Below the pieces are notes generated by a model that made no database searches, was not told the DNA's origin, and worked only from the letters and a program-made list of their open reading frames with translations. This document shows, piece after piece, positions 51,447 to 60,198 of a stretch of 64,000 nucleotides of DNA. This DNA comes from Luteimonas aestuarii. GTDB lineage: Bacteria > Pseudomonadota > Gammaproteobacteria > Xanthomonadales > Xanthomonadaceae. Each line of letters starts with the position of its first letter. Position 1 is the first letter of the stretch. Position numbers and translations under genes: made by a program. The stretch is taken from contig NZ_SMTF01000003.1 of NCBI RefSeq assembly GCF_004357985.1, forward strand, positions 310,001 through 374,000, written 5' to 3'.

Positions 51447-54400
51447 TCAAGAAGCGGTCTCCTCCACCGGAGTGGCCATCTCGAGGTATCGGCAGAAGGC
51501 GTTAGCAAGTTGCATTTGGCGCGGCGTTCGACAACTGACTTCGAAGACCGAAGGTGACGCGACCAATACGCACACGCATTTTGCACGGGAGGTCGCCACG
51601 TTCAGTCGATTGAGGCTGTAGAGGAACTCCATGCCGCGCGGTGCGTCGGCGTAGCTGGAGGTCGTCATTGAGTAAATGACGATGGGAGCCTGTTGACCTT
51701 GAAACTTATCGACGGTGCCAATTCTCGCACCAGGAATCCGGTCGGCCAATTCAAAGACCTGCGCGTTGTAGGGCGCAATGATGAGGATGTCCTGCAGCTC
51801 CACCGCAGCCGGCACGCCTCGATCGTTCGTCCAAGTCGCGCCACTGGTCAAGATTTCGGCTACGAGCTGGCGCACAGCCTCTGCTTCTTCAGGCGACGCA
51901 CTTTGGTTGCCTCGGGTCGGAATCGGCAGAAAACGAAGACCCGACCCATTAATCCGACTCGTAGACACAATGGCTTGTCGTTCGAGTCCAGCACGAGGGT
52001 GTAGTCGGTTGGCATAGAACATCTCCGAGGTGAAACGGCAGATGTCCGGATGTAGGCGCCACGTCTCTCCGAGAAACAAGCCGCGTTCAGGGGGCAGCGT
52101 CTGCTCTTCGCCCAGTATGTGGTGTAGTGCGGAAACATCGGTGCCTTCGGGGTGGCTGCCCTGCAAGGGTTGGTCGAGCTGCTGTGGATCGCCAAGCAGG
52201 ACGAGTTGAGCCCCGGCTTGCGAGATCGCAAGAACATTGGCCAGTGACATCTGCGCAGCCTCATCAACGAACAGGACATCGACGGTCTGCGCCGCGTCCG
52301 GAGACGCCCATAGCCATGCTGTTCCGCCTGCTACATGCGCGCCCGCAGCCAGTCCTGCGAACAGGTCGGCGTTGCTCTTGGCAAACCGCAAACGAGGTTG
52401 ATCGGGTTCTGGTTCCGCCGGCTTCTGGATGCAGGTCAGGGCAAGCTCCTGCTCCCCTGATGCCTTGACGACCTCGTCCAGCAAGTTCCGGATGACCTTG
52501 TGGCTCGTGGCGCAAATGCCGACCTTCTTGCCGGCTCGGACCAGCGCACAAATCATGCGGGCGCCGGTGAACGTCTTGCCCGAACCCGGTGGCCCTTGGA
52601 TCGGCAGTACGCCGCCTTCCAAGGCCAGCGCGACCCGGCAGGCCGCGTCTAGAGGGGCTTCGCCTTCGTCCTGAAGGGCCTGACGGCCCAAGCGGGGGCC
52701 CATGCGTAACAGCAGGTCGCGGGCGCCGAGGTAGGCGCCCGGCCCTTCCATACCGTTCGCCGCGACCGATTCGCCAATGCGCACGAGCGCGTCTGCCAAG
52801 ACATCCGCGTTGATGACCTTGTGGCTGAACACCGCCTCCGGGTGCAGGGCCGCGCTGTCCATGCGCTTCTTGATATCGATCCACCGCTCGTCCAGTGAGA
52901 TTGCATGCACGGCGCCGAGCTTCGCACCGCCCAGATTGTGCAAGTCTTCCGAACCGCGCATTTCGGTTTCCTGCAGTGGGAAGGCATAGCGGTGGATCGG
53001 CGCTCTGGCCGTTCCACCTTGCGGGCCGACAAAAGTCAGTCCCGACAAGCCGGCACGCTCATCGACCAGATCATCGGTGGCGAGAGCCGAGAGACGGAAG
53101 TATTCCCACCAGACGGCCTTCTGCTCTCGCCGATGGAAGTCCAACGTATGCGCCAGGAGCCATCGCGCATGCTGTTCCGGCGTTCGTTCTGCCGGGTCCA
53201 CCGGCACCTCCACCGTCAGTCGCGCGATCAGGTCCGCAATCTTGAGCTGCCACTCGTTGAGGGCCTCACTAGCCGCTGCCTCTGCTGGCGCCGGCCGAGG
53301 GACTACCACGCCCTGCGCGACAAGCCCGGCGCGTTCGGCCTCCAGCCATTGACGTAACCCACGGGTGGACTCGCAATCGTCGCGGTTGTAGCGAGCGACT
53401 GTCTCGCGCGCGTCGACGTCTATCAGTGCGAGGTCGCCCAGTTCGAGGCCCACTTGGACTTTCGCCAAGGCCTTGTTCGCCTCCGCCAGCGGCATGGTCC
53501 GTGTGAACTTGTAGAGCGGCTCGAGCTTCTTGATCGAGTAGCTCTCCACACTGGCACGCAGAGATTGGCGAACGACGGTATACAACTCGACCATGCATCG
53601 CGATCGCAGCAGCGAGTCGATTTCGGTCTCTCGCGTCGCATACCGCCCCATCAGTCGCTTCAACGCGGCCGGCTCATAGGGCGCGAAGTGGTAGATGTGC
53701 AGATCGGGATAGACCTTCAATCGTTGAACCACAAAATCTACGAACCGTTCGAAGACCCGCTTTTCTTCCTCGCGAGTCAGCGCCCAGTCCGCGACGTTGA
53801 CGGCATTGCCGTCCGCGTCCGTATAGGCATAGCCGAACAGGTATTCCAACCCATCCTCGCCGGCGAACGGATCCCCTTCCAAGTCCAGGAAGACGTCACC
53901 CGGCGAGGGCTCCGGGAGGGTTGCGAGTCCGAAGCCGGCGACAACCGCCAGTAATTCATGTTGGATGGCGCCGGCATCACGTCCGGCAAGCTGAATCCGT
54001 GCTTGCTCCCGAACGCGTTCATACGCCTGCGCCGAGCCGCGCGTCGGCTTCCACGCCAGGGGAATGGGCATGACGGCCAAATCGGCCAGCGTGGCAATGC
54101 CGTGCGCTGCTAGTTCATCGATCTGGATTTTCGTAATGCCCGCGACCAAGGACAGGTGGTCATCTGCGCGGCGACGCTCGTCGCAGCGAACGCGCCAACG
54201 GCAAATGTCGCAATGTTCCTTCGGTTCGGGATAGACGTCGCCCGATCCGCCGGGTGCGATCGCCGATTCCAGGGCGTGACGAACACGGCGGTAGTAGGCC
54301 GCGTAGTCGTCCATGCGGTAGACCTGCGGTTCATAGCCAGTCCACGGCGCGACGACGTAGCAGTGTTCCGGCCGACGTCCCTGCGTCGCTTCAACCATTG

Positions 54401-54857
54401 CGGCATACAAGCACAACTGCAGGACGGTGCCGGCTTTGGTTTCTCTCGCCAGCTTGGTGTCGATTACCTCATACGACCACGGCCCCAGATCACTCGGCGT
54501 GTCGACACGACGCAGGACGTCCGTGCGTCCTACCCAGCCGTTCACCCGGAATGCCGCTTGCACGATGATCGCATCGCCCGCACGCATCGCCGCAAGCGTT
54601 CGCGCGATGGCGTCGTCCTCGGTGCCGAATCCCTCGATGACCGTGACGGCGAGCCTCTGGGCGGACAAGTGCTCCACAAAGCCGTGCTCGTGTTGGGCGC
54701 CGCGCTCCCAGAGCAGTTCCAGCAGGGGGTCCCAACTTGCGGGCTTGGCCAATGTGCCGTTGGCGACGGCGATGTCCAATCCGGTCAGATGCCCGCAATT
54801 GAGATGCCCCACCAGATCGGAGGCGCTGAGCAATAGGGAGTCGCCGTGCTTTTGCAT
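51447..54857 (-). CDS. RecB-like nuclease / RNase H-fold / SF1 helicase fusion protein
   Basis: 1136 residues in three parts. Part 1 (1-230) is a TM0106/Cas4-type RecB nuclease: D113, D133-T-K135, QxxxY at 147-151, and an iron-sulfur set C21 with C216, C219, C225. Part 2 (about 320-505) is a DnaQ/RNase H-like exonuclease fold: D325 and E327 in VFLDLEGDP, YNRDDCEST with D493/D494. Part 3 (about 740-1125) is a Dna2/Upf1-like SF1B helicase: Walker A GPPGSGKT 755-762, DEAAQ 865-869, LLGDPQQLDQ, then VDKFQGQQ and LNRLNVATSRAK. GGAG precedes the ATG. It starts 98 bp after jetD stops, on the same strand, so it is probably the fifth gene of the Wadjet transcript. It likely degrades or unwinds DNA ends. 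Confidence 0.88.
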   Translation of the reverse strand: MQKHGDSLLLSASDLVGHLNCGHLTGLDIAVANGTLAKPASWDPLLELLWERGAQHEHGFVEHLSAQRLAVTVIEGFGTEDDAIARTLAAMRAGDAIIVQAAFRVNGWVGRTDVLRRVDTPSDLGPWSYEVIDTKLARETKAGTVLQLCLYAAMVEATQGRRPEHCYVVAPWTGYEPQVYRMDDYAAYYRRVRHALESAIAPGGSGDVYPEPKEHCDICRWRVRCDERRRADDHLSLVAGITKIQIDELAAHGIATLADLAVMPIPLAWKPTRGSAQAYERVREQARIQLAGRDAGAIQHELLAVVAGFGLATLPEPSPGDVFLDLEGDPFAGEDGLEYLFGYAYTDADGNAVNVADWALTREEEKRVFERFVDFVVQRLKVYPDLHIYHFAPYEPAALKRLMGRYATRETEIDSLLRSRCMVELYTVVRQSLRASVESYSIKKLEPLYKFTRTMPLAEANKALAKVQVGLELGDLALIDVDARETVARYNRDDCESTRGLRQWLEAERAGLVAQGVVVPRPAPAEAAASEALNEWQLKIADLIARLTVEVPVDPAERTPEQHARWLLAHTLDFHRREQKAVWWEYFRLSALATDDLVDERAGLSGLTFVGPQGGTARAPIHRYAFPLQETEMRGSEDLHNLGGAKLGAVHAISLDERWIDIKKRMDSAALHPEAVFSHKVINADVLADALVRIGESVAANGMEGPGAYLGARDLLLRMGPRLGRQALQDEGEAPLDAACRVALALEGGVLPIQGPPGSGKTFTGARMICALVRAGKKVGICATSHKVIRNLLDEVVKASGEQELALTCIQKPAEPEPDQPRLRFAKSNADLFAGLAAGAHVAGGTAWLWASPDAAQTVDVLFVDEAAQMSLANVLAISQAGAQLVLLGDPQQLDQPLQGSHPEGTDVSALHHILGEEQTLPPERGLFLGETWRLHPDICRFTSEMFYANRLHPRAGLERQAIVSTSRINGSGLRFLPIPTRGNQSASPEEAEAVRQLVAEILTSGATWTNDRGVPAAVELQDILIIAPYNAQVFELADRIPGARIGTVDKFQGQQAPIVIYSMTTSSYADAPRGMEFLYSLNRLNVATSRAKCVCVLVASPSVFEVSCRTPRQMQLANAFCRYLEMATPVEETAS

Positions 54858-54955
54858 ACTTGCTCCAGACCGCGTACTACAACGGGATGTCGAAAGCTAA
54901 CTGTGCTCCCTGTGCTCCGCTCACCAGTTCTACCCAGCACCCGTGCTTCTGGCGA

Positions 54956-56149
54956 TTAGCCAGGGAGCTTCAGCGCCTGCAGTTCCTGCTCAATCCTTGC
55001 GGAGTGACGTGCAACCGCCTGTTGCTCTTCGGGCCATGCCCAACGTTCACAAAGCGCAGCGATTCTGCCCACTTCGCCCTTCCCTAGTGCCGGACCCACG
55101 CCGCCTTCGTCGTAGGTCGCCATGTTCCACAGCCGCAGCGGCCTACAGGCCTGTTCGGCCAACAGGCTCGCAATGCGAAATCCACCCAGGTCTGTGTCCC
55201 CCCAATGCCACACCGGCATGTCGTCCGGGAAACTCCTCAGAAGCGCCACGTAGCCCCGAAGCTGCGATGGGCTGGGATACCCGCCGGTGTAAACCAACAC
55301 GCCGCGTAGCGGACCAGCCAGCCCGTTGGCTAATTCGTGGAAGATAGTCAAGTTCTCCACCGACAGCAGGTACGCCGGCGATCCTTCGGCGCCAACGACA
55401 TGGCGAGGAGAACATCCCGAATATGGTGTCAGCACGGCCGACCGCTCGACGCCTCCGCCGGGGAGTGAGGTCTTTATCTGTACCGGGCCGGCAACCAGGA
55501 ATGCTGACGGGTGCTTGAGCAGTCCTAGCGCGGCCAAGGTGGCTTCCGCGTGGCGCGCTTCGGACTGATCGAATGCTGGAGCTGTCAACAGGTCCAGAAT
55601 CGTCGTCAGGGCCTCGATGTGCTTGGAATCGTGAAAGAGCTGAGCGCTGACGCGACGCTCGGAGACGTCTGCGTAGTTCTGCTCACGACAGTGATCCATG
55701 ACCCGAAACGCCTCGACCACCTTCGGCCAGGCATCGACTGCGACGCCGCGCGGGGAACGGCCACCGCGCCACGCGTCGATAATCCGATCGGCGGCCGACC
55801 AGGTGTCTCGCCACGGCGCCAGCGCCGCCTCAGCATCCGCCACTTTTGCGGTCGTCGGCCGTACACCAAGGAACTCCGCCAGGGCCGGCAACGAGACCAG
55901 CGTCAGACGCTGGATTTGGCCCCCGGGGCCCGCGCGTCGTTCCCACGCAATTGAAATCGCACCTAGGCGCTGAGCCTCTGCCACCTCGGCGTGGAAACGC
56001 TCTTTGTCCGCGTGGGTGGGCAGCGATGCATAGCCCGGGAACTGCTTGTGCGTTAGCGACACCGTCGGGGTGCGCTGTGAGGCGCGCATGTCCGCTCCGT
56101 CACCGGCACGCCACAACCGCTCCAGGATATCACGCGCCAACGGGTGCAT
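54956..56149 (-). CDS. jetD: Wadjet nuclease subunit JetD (Toprim)
   Basis: 397 residues. The topoisomerase-like nuclease of Wadjet/MksG that cuts closed circular plasmid DNA after loop extrusion by JetABC. N-terminal winged-helix region (1-200, DUF3322-like), then the Toprim domain: E265 in LLSVENLTIFHEL and the acidic pair D318-x-D320 in WHWGDTDLGGFRIA. All expected metal ligands are present. The start at 56149 overlaps the end of jetC by 20 bp; an upstream in-frame start at 56227 would read through unrelated residues. Complete and probably active. Confidence 0.92.
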   Translation of the reverse strand: MHPLARDILERLWRAGDGADMRASQRTPTVSLTHKQFPGYASLPTHADKERFHAEVAEAQRLGAISIAWERRAGPGGQIQRLTLVSLPALAEFLGVRPTTAKVADAEAALAPWRDTWSAADRIIDAWRGGRSPRGVAVDAWPKVVEAFRVMDHCREQNYADVSERRVSAQLFHDSKHIEALTTILDLLTAPAFDQSEARHAEATLAALGLLKHPSAFLVAGPVQIKTSLPGGGVERSAVLTPYSGCSPRHVVGAEGSPAYLLSVENLTIFHELANGLAGPLRGVLVYTGGYPSPSQLRGYVALLRSFPDDMPVWHWGDTDLGGFRIASLLAEQACRPLRLWNMATYDEGGVGPALGKGEVGRIAALCERWAWPEEQQAVARHSARIEQELQALKLPG

Positions 56150-59100
56150 CGGGTCCTCGCTCAAGGCGTGCCTGCACCAGTTCTGGATGCTCGCTGGGCA
56201 TGTCCGAACGCAACAACGCGTGGCCAAGTGCGGTGAGTTCCTCGCGATGGAACTCCATGACCTCCCCTTCCCGTACCAGCTCGTAGATCGTATCAGTGAA
56301 GCTACTCAGCTTGGCGCTATCGGCGCTCGGCGCCCCCATGATCATCTGCAGGCCCAATCCGTCGATGAACTTCGCGGTCGCCACGGCATTTTGGTCGTCC
56401 ATGGCCGCGAAGGCTTCGTCCAACAGCATCAGCGCGGCTCCTTCCCGCCCATCATCTTGGTCCATCCGGTAGGCGTGTGTCAGCGCGGCCGCGGCCACTA
56501 CGTAGAACGGGGTGAGGTGCTCGCCGTTGGATGAACTTTGCATCCGCTTGCTCAAGGTGCTGAAAGGTACACCGTTCTCGCGGATCTGCAGGTCGAAGTT
56601 GAACATCAGCCTGAAATCCTCGAGCGGGTTCTTGCCCGGCTTCCTGCCCTCGACCGGCTGTGGGTTGAGCATCGCGACAATCTGCTTGCTCAGGTCCGAG
56701 TCGTCGCCGAACAATGCCCCGCTCGCGTCGTCGTTGCCCGTCCACATGATGTAGTCGTGGAGCTTGTGATGCTCCTCCGCGAGCGGAAAGATGAATTTGT
56801 AGGTCTCGTTATGGGAAAACGGCGGGCACTTGTCCAAGATCCGGTTGAGGGTGTCGATGTTGTGCTTCATCCGGGTCATGCCCTCGCGAAGCTTGAAGAC
56901 GACGTCCTTACGGAAGGCCTGTTCCGCGACTTGCCGCGCCATGTCGGCCTGCGGCTGGTACTCGTGTAGCTTAGTCTCAATGATCTGCTGCTTGGTCAGT
57001 TCCATCCATGTCATCGCCTTACGCCAGTCCGACCGTTCCTCGATGACCGCGTACGTATAGCGGTCCACGAAGGTCCCGAACTCCGGGAGCGCTCGGTTGG
57101 TTGCGCGCGTCGCGGCGACGCGTGCCTCCCCGAGCTGCGTCTCGCACAGGTCCAGCCGAGTCGGGTACTCCCGTTCGCGTCCCGTCGAATCGACGTCGAT
57201 GCGACTGCGCAGCTCATCGACCAGTTGGGCGTCGAAATCCGCATCCTTACGTTTGGCCGCTTCCGCAGCTTGCGCCCGCTCCAGGTCTTCCCAACTCGCG
57301 GTGAGTGCCGCTTCGGTGGCGGCGATGTGCGCCTTCGAAGCGCCCAGGCTTGCGTCCGCGTTGCGTTGCTCGCCGCGCAACTCCTCTCGCCGAGCGACTT
57401 GCGTGGCCAGCTCCGTTTGAAGGGCCTCCACATGCGCCGTACTGATGCCCGCTACGAGGCGCTTCTGTGAGGCGACCGCCTGCCGACCGGTCTCTGCCTC
57501 GGACGCCAATCGCTGGGCGGCCGATTGCGCCTCGTCCGATTCGCCAAGCTGCACGATTCGATCCCGCGCCGCTTCCAGCGCCTTCTCGCGCGTCCGCAGT
57601 TGCGACACCTTGGAGCCGGCCGCATCGAGTTGGCGCCGCAGGGCCGCCTCGTCGGGGCGCGTACCGCGGCGCCCGACGACGAGTTTGTCCGCGGGGAGCA
57701 GTTCCAGTGTTTCGGTGCTGCCGCTCTTGCTCAACAAGCCGTCGACGGTGAGCGCTTGGGAATGCTCGCGCAGTTCTTGCTCGGTCGAGACGCGCCGTAT
57801 CCGGCCAAGAATGCCGTGGAGGTAAGCCACCGCCTGATCGTTGGTGCCGGTAACGAGTGCGGCCACCGACCAGACTTCCGGACGGCGGCCGATGCGCTCT
57901 TTCAGATGCTGGGGCTGCACGATCTTGACGCCGGCGATGCGCTGTCCCGGTCGCCGGATGATGCGAACGGCGTCGTCCTCCTTGCCAGCGGGCACCAAAA
58001 GGGCGAATCGGTTGCGCGCCAGATAGGTTTCGATCGCGCGCTGCCATTCTGGGTCGATGATGTCCACCAAGTCACACACCGGCCGTGCCTGGATGCCTGC
58101 ATGGCGGAGCACTTCTACGGCTTGGCCAGGCCCGCCCGGCAGCGCCACCCCGCCAGCGCGCTGGTTCTCAGCACTGCCCGACAGCGCTTGGTACTCCTGC
58201 TTGGCATGTTCATGCTCCTGCTGAGCACGGAGCCACTCGGTCCGAATGGGTTCGCTCAAACTGCTGACCGTTCGCAGCGCTTGACGGGCGGCCTCTCCAA
58301 GGGCGCTGAATCCGTCCTGCGGCACGCGCGCAGTAGCCAACGTGAGTTGCTTGTCGGCCGCCAGGGCCGACGCCCGCACCGGATCGGCCACGAACCCGCT
58401 GCAAGCATGCAGCGCTGCCTGGATCTGACTGACCTGGCGTTGCAGGGCGATCACGCGCTCTCCTTGCGAACGCTCGCGTTCTTCCAACAACGACTGCTTG
58501 TCCTGTAGATCCTGGGCGGCCGGGTCTTGCATGAGCACCTGCGTCACTCGCTCAACGTCTTTGTCCGCTGCCAGCAGCGCCGGTTCGAGAGCCGTGAGCC
58601 GGTCTTGGGTTTGCCGCATCGTCGCTTCGGCCTCGGCCAGCTGCTGCTCAAGCGTACTGGCACGATCGGCCGCCTCCTCGACTTGGTACACCGCCACCAG
58701 CCCCTCCAAGCTGGACACCTTGCGGTGCTCGCGTTCGACAAACTGAAACTGCCGCTGCAACCCGCTCAGGCGGTCGATGCGTTCCTGCAGGTCCTCAATC
58801 AGGGTCTGCAGGCGACGAAACTCGTGAATCTGCTGCATGGCGCGGGTGCGATCGATGGGCTCTTCGTCGATCACGAAGTCCCGAACGAAGTCGCTGACGT
58901 TGTCAATCTGATTGAGCAGCAAGGACTTCTTGAAGGCTTTCTGATACTCGACCGGGTTGATGCTTACGCCTCGAGGCTGCAGGACATGCAGCAGCTCGCC
59001 GACGAACTGCTCGGAACGATCCTCGATCACCGGCGTGGTGCCCTTGCTGCTGGTCAACCGGCGCAAGCGGGCTTCGAATTCCTTCCACGATAGCGGCCAC

Positions 59101-59576
59101 ATTTCATCGCCTTGCGACTCGACGTGATCCGCAAGGCGAAGATCGACGCCGCGGGCCACGTACAGGCCGTTGATGCGGTGCTTCGACTCATGGGCGGAGG
59201 CCGACAGACACACGCCCGCCGACAGGGCCTCGCCGGTCTCGTCGTCGCGAAATACCAGCGAGATGTAGGTCAGCGACGTATCGCGCTTGCGCCGGGCAAT
59301 CTGCGTCCCGCTTCCCGTACCGTCACTGTCATCCCGGGGCTTGAAATAGCCCAAGCAGTAGTCGCGAATGTCGCGCCGATCGGAGGTGCCGGACTTTTTC
59401 GCGTTGAACTTGATGCGCCGTGAGTCGGCGCCCAGCATCACGATCTGAATTGCGTCCAGGAGCGCCGTCTTGCCGGTCCCGTTGGGACCCAGCAGTGCAG
59501 TGTGCCCGGAGAAGCTCAGTTCTTCGGCGTCGCACACGAAGAACTGCACCAGCACCATTCGTTCAAGCCGCTTCAT
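56130..59576 (-). CDS. jetC: Wadjet SMC-like ATPase JetC
   Basis: 1148 residues. MukB/SbcC-type motor that dimerises and extrudes DNA loops. N-terminal head: Walker A GPNGTGKT at 30-37 after VQFFVCDAEELSFSGHTALL. Long coiled coil (about 250-830) with a hinge-like insertion near 460-620 (PVCDLVDIIDPEWQRAIETY). C-terminal head: signature-type SSNGEHLTPFYVVAAAALTH and Walker B AALMLLDEAFAAMDDQNA. The signature starts SSNGE, where canonical SMC proteins have SGGE. It overlaps jetB by 14 bp or more and jetD by 20 bp. Intact. Confidence 0.94.
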   Translation of the reverse strand: MKRLERMVLVQFFVCDAEELSFSGHTALLGPNGTGKTALLDAIQIVMLGADSRRIKFNAKKSGTSDRRDIRDYCLGYFKPRDDSDGTGSGTQIARRKRDTSLTYISLVFRDDETGEALSAGVCLSASAHESKHRINGLYVARGVDLRLADHVESQGDEMWPLSWKEFEARLRRLTSSKGTTPVIEDRSEQFVGELLHVLQPRGVSINPVEYQKAFKKSLLLNQIDNVSDFVRDFVIDEEPIDRTRAMQQIHEFRRLQTLIEDLQERIDRLSGLQRQFQFVEREHRKVSSLEGLVAVYQVEEAADRASTLEQQLAEAEATMRQTQDRLTALEPALLAADKDVERVTQVLMQDPAAQDLQDKQSLLEERERSQGERVIALQRQVSQIQAALHACSGFVADPVRASALAADKQLTLATARVPQDGFSALGEAARQALRTVSSLSEPIRTEWLRAQQEHEHAKQEYQALSGSAENQRAGGVALPGGPGQAVEVLRHAGIQARPVCDLVDIIDPEWQRAIETYLARNRFALLVPAGKEDDAVRIIRRPGQRIAGVKIVQPQHLKERIGRRPEVWSVAALVTGTNDQAVAYLHGILGRIRRVSTEQELREHSQALTVDGLLSKSGSTETLELLPADKLVVGRRGTRPDEAALRRQLDAAGSKVSQLRTREKALEAARDRIVQLGESDEAQSAAQRLASEAETGRQAVASQKRLVAGISTAHVEALQTELATQVARREELRGEQRNADASLGASKAHIAATEAALTASWEDLERAQAAEAAKRKDADFDAQLVDELRSRIDVDSTGREREYPTRLDLCETQLGEARVAATRATNRALPEFGTFVDRYTYAVIEERSDWRKAMTWMELTKQQIIETKLHEYQPQADMARQVAEQAFRKDVVFKLREGMTRMKHNIDTLNRILDKCPPFSHNETYKFIFPLAEEHHKLHDYIMWTGNDDASGALFGDDSDLSKQIVAMLNPQPVEGRKPGKNPLEDFRLMFNFDLQIRENGVPFSTLSKRMQSSSNGEHLTPFYVVAAAALTHAYRMDQDDGREGAALMLLDEAFAAMDDQNAVATAKFIDGLGLQMIMGAPSADSAKLSSFTDTIYELVREGEVMEFHREELTALGHALLRSDMPSEHPELVQARLERGPDAPVGA

Positions 59577-60198
59577 CGTCGCCCTCCCCTTGCCGTTCGG
59601 GCGCCGCGCCGCCCCGCGCGGCCTGATAGGCCCCGAGCTTGCTCACGGCCGCCTCGTTCACGAGTTCCTCGATCGCCGGCTGGATCGCGATGTTGAACGG
59701 TTGCGGATCCCCGGGCTCGGTATCGACCAAGCGCGCCAGGCCGTACCGGCGCAGCGGCGCCAGGGCCTCCCGCAAGTCGCTGGCAGTCTGCGGCAGCGAG
59801 CGCCCGGTGCCTTGGGTGTAGTGGGCCTGGAGTTCTTCGATGGTCACCATCGCCCGACCGGCTTCCAGTTCGCCTTTCATGGCGCGCTCGTGGAACAGCT
59901 GGCGCAGCACGAGGACCAGCAAGGTGTCTTGCAATGGAAGCATGACCTTGCGCGACTCGCGCGGCACCGCCGCACAGTAGCGATAGTCATCGTTGATGAT
60001 GAGCTCCATTCCGAGCAAGCCCAGCGCCTCCTTGAACTCCACTGGGTACCGGCGGATGACGTGGTAGGAAACACGCTGGTTCACATCCTGCTCGTAGAGC
60101 ACCTGGGCTGTGACCAGCTGATAGGCCGCCGCCTGGTAGTCCGACTCGCTCGTGTACAGTTCGTCGGCATTGGCCAGTTTTTCCCAGCTTCGAGGCAT
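59563..60198 (-). CDS. jetB: Wadjet subunit JetB (DUF4194, MukE/MksE-like)
   Basis: 211 residues. Paired winged-helix KITE-type subunit that binds the JetA kleisin. DUF4194 features: SESDYQAAAYQLVTAQVLYE, then YRYCAAVPRESRKVMLPLQD and TLLVLVLRQLFHERAMKGEL. ATG 60198 is preferred over GTG 60201 because GGAGAG stands five bases upstream of the GTG ATG pair; the start shares one base with the jetA stop (TGATG). The C-terminal tail is charged (RGGAAPERQGEGDDEAA). Confidence 0.92.
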   Translation of the reverse strand: MPRSWEKLANADELYTSESDYQAAAYQLVTAQVLYEQDVNQRVSYHVIRRYPVEFKEALGLLGMELIINDDYRYCAAVPRESRKVMLPLQDTLLVLVLRQLFHERAMKGELEAGRAMVTIEELQAHYTQGTGRSLPQTASDLREALAPLRRYGLARLVDTEPGDPQPFNIAIQPAIEELVNEAAVSKLGAYQAARGGAAPERQGEGDDEAA

